Below, piece after piece: positions 47,101 to 62,100 of a stretch of 64,000 nucleotides of DNA. The DNA comes from Micropterus salmoides (taxonomy: Eukaryota; Chordata; Actinopteri; Centrarchiformes; Centrarchidae). The DNA lies in NCBI RefSeq assembly GCF_014851395.1, contig NW_024041150.1:13354137-13418136 (forward strand), read 5' to 3'. The first letter of the stretch is position 1. The number at the start of each line of letters is the position of its first letter. The position numbers and the translations under genes were made by a program. The notes beneath the pieces were generated by a model. The model made no database searches and was not told the DNA's origin. It saw only the letters and a program-made list of their open reading frames with translations.

Positions 47101-50100
47101 AAGTGTCCTGACAACAAGAGCATCAACAACAACACCTACCCTGACAACAACTGAAGCAATGACAACAATGACATCTCCAACAACTGAAGCAACAACGACT
47201 TCTGCTCCAACAAATGAAGCAACAACGACACCTGCCCCGACAACAAATGAAGCAACGACATCTCCAACAACTGAAGCAACAATGACACCTGCTCCAACAA
47301 CTGTTCCCACAACAACTGCATCAACAAATGAAGCAACAACATCTGCTCCAACAACTGAAGCAACAACGACATCTGCTCCAACAACTGCTTCAACAACGAC
47401 ACCTACTTCAACAACTGAGGCAACAATGAAACCAACCCCAACAACAACTGAAGCAACAATGACATCTCCAACAACTGAAGCAACAACGACATCTGCTCCA
47501 ACAACTGAGGCAACAACGACACCTGCCGCGACAACAGCTGAAGCAATGACAAATACTCCAACAACTGAGGCAACAACAACTGTTCCCACAACAACTGCAT
47601 CAACAACTGAAACAACAACAACTGCTCCAACAACAACAACTGTCCCCACAACAACTGAAGCAACGACACCTACTCCAACAATTGAGGCGACAACGACACC
47701 TGAGGCAAACACCACACCTGCCCGGACAATAACTGAAGCAACAACGGCATCTCCAACAACTGATGAAACAACGACACCAGCTCCAACAACTGAGGGAACA
47801 ACGACACCTGCTTCCACAACTGAGGAAATAACAAGTGTCCTGACAACAAGAGCATCAACAACAACACCTACCCTGACAACAACTGAAGCAATGACAACAA
47901 TGACATCTCCAACAACTGAAGCAACAACGACTTCTGCTCCAACAAATGAAGCAACAACGACACCTGCGCCAACAACAACACCTGCTCCAACAACTGCTTC
48001 AACAACGACACCTGCTTCAACAACTGAGGCAACAACGACACCAACCCCAACAACAACTGAAGCAACAATGACATCTCCAACAACTGAAGCAACAACGACA
48101 TCTGCTCCAACAACTGAAGCAACAACGACATCTGCTCCAACAACTGCTTCAACAACGACACCTACTTCAACAACTGAGGCAACAATGACACCAACCCCAA
48201 CAACAACTGAAGCAACAATGACATCTCCAACAACTGAAGCAACAACGACATCTGCTCCAACAACTGAGGCAACAACGACACCTGTCCCGACAACAACTGA
48301 AGCAACGACATCTCCAACAACTGAAGCAACAATGACACCTGCTCCAACAACTATTCCCACAACAACTGCATCAACAAATGAAGCAACAACATCTGCTCCA
48401 ACAACGACAACTGTCCCCACAACAACTGAAGCAACGACACCTACTCTAACAACTGAGGTGAAAACGACACCTGTTCCAACAACTGAGGCAACAACCACAC
48501 CTGCCCAAACAACAACTGAAGCAACAACGGCATCGCCAACAACTGAAGGAACGACACCTACTCCAACAACTGAAGCAACAACGACACCTGTTCCAACAAC
48601 TGAGGCGACAACAACTGTCCCCACAACAACTGAAGCAACGACACCTACTCCAACAACTGAGGCAACAACAACACCTGTTCCAACACCCGAGGCAACAACC
48701 ACACCTGCCCGGACAACAAGTGAAGCAACAACGGTATCTCCAACAACTGAAGAAACAACGACACCAGCTTCAACAACTGAGGCAAGAACGAGTGCCCCGA
48801 CAACAACTGAAGCAATGACGACAACTGCCCCGACAACAACTGACGCAACAACGACACCTGCCCCAAAAACAAATGAAGCAACAACACCACCTGCTCCAAC
48901 AACAACAACTGCACCAAACACGACAACTGCACCAACAACGACACCTGCGCCGACAACAAGTGAAGCAACAACACCTGCTCCAACAACTGCGCCAACAACG
49001 ATACCTGGTCCAACAACTGAGGCAACAACAAGACCAACCCCGACAGCAACTGAAGCAACGACAACTACTCCAACAACTGAGGCAAACACCACACCTGCCC
49101 GGACAACAACTGAAGCAACAACGGCATCTCCAACAACTGATGAAACAACGACACCAGCTCCAACAACTGAGGGAACAACAACACCTGCTTCAACAACTGA
49201 AGAAATAACAAGTTTCCTGACAACAAGAGCATCAACAACAACACCTACCCTGACAACAACTGAAGCAATGACAACAACTGCCCCGACAACAACTGAAGCA
49301 ACAATGACACCTGCCCCAACAACTGAAGCAACGACACCTGCTCCAACAACTGCTTCAACAACGACACCTGCCGCGACAACAAATGAAGCAACAACGACAT
49401 CTGCTCCAACAACGACAACTGTCCCCACAACAACTGAAGCAACGACACCTACTCTAACAACTGAGGCGACAACTACCACTACCATATCTACAACTACTGC
49501 ACCTACAACTGTAGCACTCATTACAACAGCAGTGACTTTCAGATCTGTTCAAAGCACATTTACAAGTGACTTGAGCAATCAATCATCTGCAGCATTTAAA
49601 GATCGAGTTTCAATGATAAAGACACAGGTAAGTCAAACTGTTAGAATAAAATCTTCTGGTACAATTACTGGAGCTCAGTCCCCCATTCAGAGAACTGAAA
49701 TCTTATGGTAACACTTTAAATACAGCTAATACTCTTTTTACTTAGTATTTACTGTGTTAATTTTTTCCAAATGTTTGTTTTCCAGTAAGTAACCAGTATT
49801 TACAAAAATAGTATAATTTACTTACTCAGTTGTTCTATAGTCCTAGGCCTATAGTCTTGTTTATAAGTAAATACTTAATTAAAAGTTGATTCATACAACA
49901 AAATTAGATTGTAAATCGCGGGCTTTATTATAAAGTGTTACCACTGTTATCATTAAAACCAAGTTTCTTAAAGTATCAATAACCTTAGTAACCTTCAAAA
50001 ATAAGTATTAAGGCTGTATTGTATCTGATAAAACATTTAGGGGCTGATTTACTACCACCAGTTGAAAAAATGTGCACACTGACTAGAAATACACATGAAG

Positions 50101-53100
50101 AAACGTAATGCTTCTGCAAAAAATTAATATGTCATCTGTTATTTTTTGAATCATGTAGTGGTTATCATCATTATTTTTCCTCCTGTCTGTCTTTCTTCTG
50201 GAGTAGTTTTTCTGCGCTACAGAATTGACAGGAAACAAAAGAAAAAGAAAAAACAGTAAAATATGAAAAACTTTTACTCTTGCTAGACAGTCTATGATAG
50301 AGATATCAAGGGTTAAATATAATGACAAACTAGAATATTTGCATTTTTATGCTGCAGCTGCTGCTGCTGCAGAATAATAATAATAATTATTATATGAAAT
50401 AAAGAGTGAAGATAACTAAACTACACCTCCAGCTCACTGTACAACTTAGGCAAACATATATGTGAAATGTGTTTAAGTACGATTTGTTTTCTGTTTCTGC
50501 AGCTTGAACCTGTGTTCCTAAAGGCATTTCCTTCCTCCTTCAGGTCCTTGGACGTGGTGTCATTCAGGTAATTTGTTAAGACTTAAAATTTTAAGAGTAG
50601 TGACCAAAATGTGATATTTCAAAAATATTTTATGTTTCTCCATCTGCAGAAGTGGATCAGTCATCAATGACGTGAACCTTCTCTTTGCAAGCACATCTGT
50701 TCCTAATAATATTGAGATTGGGAGGGTTTTGATCAATGATAGTTTAAACGTCACTGGCTTCGACATTGAAAGGAGCTCAATCAAAGTGAATGACACCCTA
50801 TATTCGTATCTGCTTGCTTCAACAACTGCTCCAACAACTGAGGCAACAACGACACCTACTCCAACAACTGAAGCAACGACACCTGCTCCAACAACACGTG
50901 CTCCGACAACTGCAAAAACAACAACGCGTGCTCCAACAACTTCTTCAGAAACAACAACAAGAACTGCAGCAACAACAGTGTCAAAAACAACCACACGTGC
51001 TCCAACAACTGTAAAAACAACACATTCTAGAACAACAACTTCTCCAAAAACAACAAGAAGAACTGCAGCAACAACAGTGTCAAAAGCAACCACACGTGCT
51101 CCGACAACTGTAAAAACAACACATTCTAGAACAACAACTTCTCCAAAAACAACAAGAAGAACTTCAGCAACAACAGTGTCAAAAGCAACAACACGTGCTC
51201 CAACAACTTCTTCAAAAACAACAAGAAGAACTGCAGCAACAACAGTGTCAAAAGCAACAACACGTGCTCCAACAACAACTTCTTCAAAAACAACAAGAAC
51301 TGCAGCAACAACAGTGACAAAAACAACGACACCTGCTCCAACCACTGCTTCAACAACGACATCTGCCGCGACAACAACTGAAGCAACAATGACATCTTCT
51401 CCAACAACTGAAGCAACAACGGCACCTGCTTCAACAACGACAACTGTCCTCACAACAACTGAAGCAACGACACCTACTCCAACAACTGAGGCGACAACGA
51501 CATCTTTTCCAACACCTGAGGCAACAACCACACTTGCCCGGACCACAACTGAAGCAACAACAACTGCATCAACAACTGAAGCAACAACACCGACTCCAAC
51601 GCCTGAGGCAACAACTACACCTGCTCGGGCAACAACTGAAGCAACAACGACATCTCCAACAACTGAGGGAACAACGACACCTGTTTTAACAACTGAGGAA
51701 ACAACAACAGCATCAACAACGACACCTGCCCCAACAACAACTGAAGCAACAACAACACCTGCTACACCAACTGAGGCAACGACACCCGCTCCAACAACTG
51801 CGCCAACGACACCTGCTCCAACAACTGAGGCAACAACGACACCAGCCCCGACAACAATGACACATTCTCCAACAACTGAGGGAACAACAACCATCTCCAC
51901 AACAACTGCATCAACAACTGAAGCAACAACACCTGCTCCAACAACAATTGAAGCAAAAACGACACCTGCTCAAACAACTCAAGCAACAACGACACCTGCT
52001 CCAACACCTGAAGCAACAACCACACCTGCCCCGACAACAACTGAAGCAACAACGACATCTTCTCCAACAACCGAAGCAACGACACCTGCCCCGACAACAA
52101 CTGAAGCAACAACAACTGTTCCCACAACAACTGAAGCAACACCTGCTCCAACAGCTACGCCAACGACACTTACTCCAGCAACTGCAGAAACAACGACATC
52201 TGCCGCGACAACAATTGAAGCAACAACGACACCTGCTCAAACAACTCAAGTAACAACCACACCTGCTCCAACACCTGAAGCAACAACACCTGCTCCAACA
52301 ACAATTGAAGCAAAAACGACACCTGCTCAAACAACTGAAGCAACAATGACACCTGCTCCAACACCTGAAGCAACAACCACACCTGCCCCGACAACAACTG
52401 AAGCAACAACGACATCTTCTCCAACAACCGAAGCAACGACACCCGCCCCGACAACAACTGAAGCAACAACTGAAGCAACACCTGCTCCAACAGCTACGCC
52501 AACGACACCTACTCCAGCAACTGCAGAAACAACGACATCTGCCGCGACAACAATTGAAGCAACAACGACACCTGCTCAAACAACTCAAGTAACAACCACA
52601 CCTGCTCCAACACCTGAAGCAAAAACCACACCTGCCCCAACAACAACTGAAGCAACAACAACTTTTCCCACAACAACTGAAGCAACAACTGAAGCAACAC
52701 CTGCTCCAACAACAACAACTGTCCCCACAACAACTGAAATAACAACACCTGCTCCAACAGCTACGCCCATGACACCTACTCCAACAACTGCAGAAACAAC
52801 GACATCTGCCCTGACAACTGTTCCCACAACAACTGAAGCAACACCTGCTCCAACAACGACAACTGTCCCCACAACAACTGAAACAACGAAATCTCCAACA
52901 ACTCAGGGAACAACAAGTGTCCTGACAACAACAGCATCAACAACGACACCTGTCCCGACAACAACTGAAGCAATGACGACAACTGCCCCGACAACAACTG
53001 AAGCAACAACGACATCACCAACAACTCAGGGAACAACAAGTGTCCTGACAAAAACAGCATCAACAACGACACCTGTCCCGACAACAACTGAAGCAATGAC

Positions 53101-56100
53101 GACAACTGCCCTGACAACAACTGAAGCAACAACGACACCTGCTCCAACAACTGAAGCAACAACGACACCTGCTCCAACAACTGAAGCAACAACGACACCT
53201 ACTCCACCAACTGAGACAACGACACATTCTCCAACAACTGAGGGAACAACAACTATCTCCACAACAACTGCATCAACAACTGAAGCAACAACACCTGCTC
53301 CAACAACTGCTCCAACAGCTACGCCAACGACACCTACTCCAACAACTGCAGAAACAACGACATCTGCCCCAACAACAACTGAAGAAACAACGACATCTCC
53401 AACAACTGCGGAAACAATGACACCAACCTCGACAACCACTGAAGCAACAATGACATCTCCAACAACTGAAGCAACGACACCTGCTCCAACAACTGCGGGT
53501 ACAACAACAACTATCTCCACAACAACTGCATCAACAGCTGAAGCAACAACACCTGCTCCAACAACTGCAGAAACAACGACATCTGCCCCAACAACAACTG
53601 AAGCAACAACAACAACTGCTCCAACAGCTGAAGCAACAACCACACCTGCCCTGACAACAACTGAAGCAACAACCACATCTACTCCAACAACCAAAGCAAC
53701 GACATCTTCTCCAGCAACCGAACCAATGACACCTGCCCCGACAACAACTGAAGCAATGACAGCTGTTCCCACAACAACTGCATCAACAACAGCAACTGTC
53801 CCCACAACAGCTGAAGCCACAACCACACCAACCCCGACAACAACTGAAGTAACAATGACATCTCCAACAACTGAAACAACGACACCTGCTCCAACAACTG
53901 CTTCAACAACGACACCTGCTTCAATAACTGAGGCAATAATGACACCAACCCCGACAACAACTGAAGCAACAATGACATCTCCAACAAATGAAGCAACGAC
54001 ACCTGCTCCAACAACAGCTTCAACAACAACACCTGCTGCGACAACAACTGAAGCAACGACAACTACTCCAACGCCTGAGGCAACAACCACACCTGCCGGG
54101 ACAACAACTGAAGCAACAACGACATCTCCAACAACTGTGGGAACAATGACACCAACCCCGACAACAACTGAAGCAACATTGACATCTCCAACAACTGAAG
54201 CAACGACACCTGCTCCAACAACTGCTTCAACAACAACACCTGCCGATACAACAACTCAAGCAACAATGACATCTTCCCCAACAATTGAAGCAACAACAAA
54301 ACCTGCTCCAACAACGACAACTGTCCCCACAACAACTGAAGCAACGACACCTACTCCAACAACTGAGGCGACAACGACACCTTCTCCAACAACAGAAGCA
54401 ACGACATCTTCTCCAACAACCGAAGCAACGACACATGCCCCGACAACAACTGAAGCAATGACAGCTGTTCCCACAACAACTGCATCAACAACAGCAACTG
54501 TCCCCACAACAGCTGAAGCCACAACCACACCTGCCGGGACAACAACTGAAGCAACAACGACATCTCCCACAACTGAGGGAACAATGACACCAACCCCGAC
54601 AACAACTGAAGCAACAATGACATCTCCAACAACTGAAGCAACGACACCTGCTCCAACAACTGCTTCAACAACGACACCTGCTTCAACAACTGAGGCAACA
54701 ATGACACCAACCCCGACAACAACTGAAGCACCAATGACATCTCCAACAAATGAAGCAACGACACCTGCTCCAACAACAGCTTCAACAACAACACCTACCG
54801 CAACAACAAGTGAAGCAACAATGACATCTTCTCCAACAATTGAAGCAACAACGACACCTACTGCAGCAACGACAACTGCCACCACAACAACTGAAGTAAC
54901 GACACCTACTCCAATGCCTGAGGCAACAACCACACCTGCCGGGACAACAACTGAAGCAACAACGACATCTCCAACAACTGTGGGAACAATGACACCAACC
55001 CCGACAACAACTGAAGCAACAATGACATCTCCAACAACTGAAGCAACGACACCTGCTCCAACAACTGCTTCAACAACAACACCTGCCGATACAACAACTC
55101 AAGCAACAACGACATCTTCCCCAACAATTGAAGCAACAACAACACCTGCTCCAACAACGACAACTGTCCCCACAACAACTGAAGCAACGACACCTACTCC
55201 AACAACTGAGGCGACAACGACACCTTCTCCAACAACCGAAGCAACGACATCTTCTCCAACAACCGAAGCAACGACACATGCCCCGACAACAACTGAAGCA
55301 ATGACAGCTGTTCCCACAACAACTGCATCAACAACAGCAACTGTCCCCACAACAGCTGAAGCCACAACCACACCTGCCGGGACAACAACTGAAGCAACAA
55401 CGACATCTCCCACAACCGAGGGAACAATGACACCAACCCCGACAACAACTGAAGCAACAATGACATCTCCAACAACTGAAGCAACGACACCTGCTCCAAC
55501 AACTGCTTCAACAACGACACCTGCTTCAACAACTGAGGCAACAATGACACCAACCCCGACAACAACTGAAGCACCAATGACATCTCCAACAAATGAAGCA
55601 ACGACACCTGCTCCAACAACAGCTTCAACAACAACACCTACCGCGACAACAAGTGAAGCAACAATGACATCTTCTCCAACAATTGAAGCAACAACGACAC
55701 CTACTGCAGCAACGACAACTGTCACCACAACAACTGAAGTAACGACACCTACTCCAATGCCTGAGGCAACAACCACACCTGCCGGGACAACAACTGAAGC
55801 AACAACGACATCTCCAACAACTGTGGGAACAATGACACCAACCCCGACAACAACTGAAGCAACAATGACATCTCCAACAACTGAAGCAACGACACCTGCT
55901 CCAACAACGACAACTGTCCCCACAACAACTGAAGCAACGACACCTACTCCAACAACTGAGGCGACAACTACCACTACCATATCTACAACTACTAGTACCA
56001 CATCTACAACTACCGCACCTACAACTGTAGCACTCATTACAACAGCAGTGACTTTCAGATCTCTTCAAAGCACATTTACAAGTGACTTGAGCAATCAATC

Positions 56101-59100
56101 ATCTGCAGCATTTAAAGATCGAGTTTCAATGATAAAGACACAGGTAAGTTAAACTCTTAAAATAAAATCTTCTGGTACAATTACTGGAGCTCAGTCCCCC
56201 ATTCAGAGAACTGAAATGTTATGGTAACACAGCAAATTACTCTACTTAGTATTTACTTTTTGTATCTTTCTAGGTTTGTCTCTTTCTAGGTATTAATTTT
56301 TTCCAAATGTTTGTTTTCCAGTAAGTAACCAGTATTTACAAAAATAGTATAATTTACTTACTCAGTTGTTCTATAGTCCTAGGCCTATAGTCTTGTTTAT
56401 AAGTAAATACTTAATTAAAAGTTGATTCATACAACAGAATTAGATTGTAAATCACAAGCTTTATTATAAAGTGTTACCACTGTTATCATTAAAACCAAGT
56501 TTCTTAAAGTATCAATAACCTTAGTAACCTTAAAAAATAAGCATTAAGGCATGCTAAACTTCAATAATTGTACTGTATCTGATAAAACATATAGGGCCTG
56601 ATTTACTAAAGGTTTGCGTGAGTAAACACCTGTGCAAAAGTCTCTACAATGCAATTTCATGTGAGTGCAACAGCATCTGTATAAGTTTGAAAGGAAGGTG
56701 CAAACTGCCAAGTGTTACGAGGAGATGGCTGCTGTTATCGTTGCCAGAAGGAGACACAGCCGTAATGAATGAAAACATTGACAGATTAACAATATTAGAT
56801 AATATTATTCTATATCCAAGTACTGAAAAACAGTTATTTTATTTTATTTATTGGATGAACTGAAAATGAAAATAGACGCTGGCGTCAGAAAAAACGCTTT
56901 GGTGGACACGGGCCCTAAATCACCCATAACAGGTACTAAAATTGCACGTGCAATATTTTAGAATGCACACAAAACTTAGTACTCTTTAATCGGGATTTTA
57001 GTAAATCAGGCCCTTTGTACAAAGAATTGAAACACAGCTAGCGAATGGTCAATTCCTCAAGTAGAATTTCCCTACATAGAAAGGAATCGAACACCAGTTG
57101 AAAAAATGTGCACACTGACTAGAAATACACATGAAGAAACGTAATTGCTTCTGCAAGAAATTAACATGTCATCTGTTATTTTTTGAATCCTGTAGTGGTT
57201 ATCATCATTATTTTTCCTCCTGTCTGTCTTTCTACTGGACTAGTTTTTCTGCGCTACAGAAATGAAAAAGAAAAAACAGTAAAATATGAAAAACCTTTAC
57301 TCTTGCTGGACAGTCTATGACAGAGATATCAAGGGTTAAATATAATGACAAACTAGAATTTTTGCATTTTTATTCTGCTGTTGCTGCTGCTGCAGAATAA
57401 TAATAATAATAATTACATGAAATAAAGAGCCAAGATAACTAAACTACACCTCCAGCTCACTGTACAACTTAGGCAAACATATATGTGAAATGTGTTTAAG
57501 TACGATTTGTTTTTTGTTTCTGCAGCTTGAACCTGTGTTCCTAAAGGCATTTCCTTCCTCCTTCAGTTCCTTGGATGTGGTGTCTTTCAGGTAATTTGAT
57601 AAGAATTACAGTGTTACAATTGGCCAAAATCTGGTATTTCAAAAATATTTTATGTTTCTCCATCTGCAGAAGTGGATCAGTCATCAATGACGTGAACCTT
57701 CTCTTTGCAAGCACATATGTTCCTAATAATACTGAGATTAGGGGTGTTTTGATCAGTGATAGTTTAAACGTCACTGGCTTCGACATTGAAAGGAGCTCAA
57801 TCACCGTGAATGGCACTATATTTCCTGATCTACCTGCTCCAACAACCGAAGCAACAACGACACCTGCTCCAACAACTGAAGCAACAACGGCTCCTGTCCA
57901 GACAACAACTCAAGCAACAACGACACCTGCCTCGACAACAACTCAAGCAACAACGACACGTCCGCCGACAACAACTGCAAAAACAACAACGCGTGCTCCA
58001 ACAACCTCTTCTAAAACAACAATAAGGACTGCAGCAACAACAGTGTCAAAAACAACCACACGTGCTCCAACAACTGTAAAAACAACACGTTCTAGAACAA
58101 CAACTTCTCCAAAAACAACAAGAAGAACTGCAGCAACAACAGTGTCAAAAGCAACAACACGTGCTCCAACAACAACTTCTTCAAAAACAACAAGAACTGC
58201 AGCAACAACAGTGTCAAAAACAACGACACCTGCTCCAACCACTGCTTCAACAACGACATCTGCCGCAACAACAACTGAAACAACAACATCATCTTCCCCA
58301 ACAATAGAAGCAACAACGACACCTGCTCCAACAACGACAACTGTCCCCACAACAACTGAAGCAACGACACCTACTCTAACAACTGAGGCGACAACGACAC
58401 CTTTTCCAACACCTGAGGCAACAACCACACCTGCCCGGACTACAACTGAAGTAACAACAACATCTCCAACAACTAAGGAAACAACAACTGTCCTGACAAC
58501 AACAGCATCAACTACGACACCTGCCCCAACGACAACTGAAGCAACGACAACTGCCCTGACAAAAACTGAAGCAACAAGGACACCTGCTCCACCGACTGAG
58601 GCAACAACACCTACTCCAACAACTGCCGAAACAACGACATCTGCTCCAACAACAACTGAAGCAACAATGACACCTGCTCAAACAACTCAAGCAACAACGA
58701 CACCTGCTCCAACAGCTGAAGCAACAACCACACGTGCCCTGACAACGACTGAAGCAATAACATCTTCTCCAACAACCGAAGCAACGACAACAACTGAACC
58801 AACATTGACACCTGCTCCAATAGCTACGTCAACCACAACTACTCCAACAACTGCAGAAACAACGACATCTGCCCCAACAACAACTGAAGCAACAACACCT
58901 GCTCCAACAGCTACGCCAACGACACTTACTCCAACAACTGCAGAAACAACGACTCCTACTCCAACAACTCCAGAAACAACGACATCTTCTCCAACAACCA
59001 AAGCAACAACACCTGCCCTGACAACAACTGAAGCAATGACAACTGTTCCCACAACAACTGCATCAACAACTGAAGCAACAACACCTGCCCCAACAACGAC

Positions 59101-62100
59101 AACTGTCCCCACAACAGCTGAAGCCACGACATCTACTCCAACGCCTGAGGCAACAACCACACCTGCCGGGACAACAACTGAAGCAACAACGACATCTCCA
59201 ACAACTGAGGAAACAATGACACCAACCCCGACAACCACTGAAGCAACAATTACATCTCCAACAACTGAAGCAACGACACCTGCTTCACCAACTGAGGCAA
59301 CGACCCCTGCTCCAACAACTGCGGGTACAACAACAACTATCTCCACAACAACTGCATCAACAGCTGAAGCAACAACACCTGCTCCAACAACTGCAGAAAC
59401 AACGACATCTGCCCCAACAACAACTGAAGCAACAACAACACCTGCTCCAACAGCTGAAGCAACAACTACACCTGCCCTGACAACAACTGAAGCAACAACG
59501 ACATCTTCTCCAACAATTGAAGCAACAACGAAACCTACTGTAACAACGACAACTGTCACCACAACAACTGAAACAACAGCGACATCTCCAACAACTCAGG
59601 GAACAACAAGTGTCCTGACAACAACAGTATCAACAACGACAACTGTCCCGACAACCACTGAAGCAGTGACGACAACTGCCCCGAAAACAACTGAAGCAAC
59701 AACGACACCTGCTCCAACAACTGAAGCAACAACGACACCTACTCCACCAACTGAGACAACAACACATTCTCCAACAAATGAGGGAACAACAACTATCTCC
59801 ACAACAACTGCATCAACAACTGAAGCAACAACACCTGCTCCAACAACTGCTCCAACAGCTACGCCAACGACACCTACTCCAACAACTACAGAAACGACAC
59901 CTACTCCACCAACTGAGACAACGACACATTCTCCAACAACTGAGGGAACAACAACTATCTCCACAACAACTGCATCAACAACTGAAGCAACAACACCTGC
60001 TCCAACAACTGCTCCAACAGCTACGCCAACGACACCTACTCCAACAACTGCAGAAACAACGACATCTGCCCCAACAACAACTGAAGCAACAACAACACCT
60101 GCTCCAACAGCTGAAGCAACAACCACACCTGCCGGGACAACAACTGAAGCAACAACGACATCTCCCACAACTGAAACAACGACACCTGCCCCGACAACAA
60201 CTGAAGCAATGACAGCAACTGTCCCCACAACAGCTGAAGCCACAACCACACCTGCCGGGACAACAACTGAAGCAACAACGACATCTCCCACAACTGAGGG
60301 AACAATGACACCAACCCCGACAACAACTGAAGTAACAATGACATCTCCAACAACTGAAACAATGACACCTGCTCCAACAACTGCTTCAACAACGACACCT
60401 GCTTCAACAACTGAGGCAATAATGACACCAACCCCGACAACAAGTGAAGCAACAATGACATCTTCTCCAACAACCGAAGCAATGACACCTGCCCCGAAAA
60501 CAACTGAAGCAATGACAGCTGTTCCCACAACAACTGCTTCAACAACACATTCTCCAACAAATGAGGGAACAACAACTATCTCCACAACAACTGCATCAAC
60601 AACTGAAGCAACAACACCTGCTCCAACAACTGCTCCAACAGCTACGCCAACTACACCTACTCCAACAACTACAGAAACAACGACACCTACTCCACCAACT
60701 GAGACAACGACACATTCTCCAACAACTGAGGGAACAACAACTATCTCCACAACAACTGCATCAACAACTGAAGCAACAACACCTGCTCCAACAACTGCTC
60801 CAACAGCTACGCCAACGACACCTGCTCCAACAACTGCAGAAACAACGACACCTACTCCAACAACTGCAGAAACAACGACATCTGCCCCAACAACAACTGA
60901 AGCAACAACGACATCTTCTCCAACAACCGAAGCAACAACACCTGCCCTGACAACAACTGAAGCAACAACACCTGCCCCAACAACGACAACTGTCCCCACA
61001 ACAGCTGATGCCACGACATCTACTCCAACGCCTGAGGCAACAACCACACCTGCCGGGACAACAACTGAAGCAACAATGACATCTCCAACAAATGAAGCAA
61101 AGACACCTGCTCCAACAACTGCTTCAACAACGACACCTGCTTCACCAACTGAGGCAACGACCCCTGCTCCAACAACTGCGGGTACAACAACTATCTCCAC
61201 AACAACTGCATCAACAGCTGAAGCAACAACACCTGCTCCAACAACTGCAGAAACAATGACATCTGCCCCAACAACAACTGAAGCAACAACAACACCTGCT
61301 CCAACAGCTGAAGCAACAACCACACCTGCCCTGACAACAACTGAAGTAACAACGACATCTTCTCCAACAACCAAAGCAACGACATCTTCTCCAACAACCG
61401 AAGCAACGACACCTGCCCCGACAACAACTGAAGCAATGACAGCTGTTCCCAAAACAACTGCATCAACAACAGCAACTGTCCCCACAACAGCTGAAGCCAC
61501 AACCACACCTGCCGGGACAACAACTGAAGCAACAACGACATCTCCCACAACTGAGGGAACAATGACACCAACCCCGACAACAACTGAAGTAACAATGACA
61601 TCTCCAACAACTGAAACAACGACACCTGCTCCAACAACTGCTTCAACAACGACACCTGCTTCAACAACTGAAGAAACAACGACATCTGCCCTAACAACAA
61701 CTGAAGCAACAACGACATCTTCTCCAACAACCGAAGCAACAACACCTGCCCTGACAACAACTGAAGTAACAACACCTGCCCCAACAACGACAACTGTCCC
61801 CACAACAGCTGAAGCCACGACATCTACTCCAACAACTGCGGGTACAACAACTATCTCCACAACAACTTCATCAACTGCTGAAGCAACAACAACTGCAGAA
61901 ACAACGACATCTGCCCCAACAACAACTGAAGCAACAACAACACCTGCTCCAACAGCTGAAGCAACAACCACACCTGCCCTGACAACAACTGAAGCAACAA
62001 CGACATCTTCTCCAACAACCAAAGCAACGACATCTTCTCCAACAACCGAAGCAACGACACCTGCCCCGACAACAACTGAAGCAATGACAGCTGTTCCCAC

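Noticed and set aside
45040..49521. Very long antisense reading frame opposite the mucin exon
   Set aside because: It mirrors the repeat, is pure Val/Ala/Gly low complexity, changes frame coverage with the repeat composition and has no start context or splice structure of its own.
56618..56863. Conserved 67-81 codon frame in two mucin introns (also 63510-63713)
   Set aside because: It lies inside the MITE and is conserved only because the introns are recent duplicates; no domain, and not spliced into the mucin frame.
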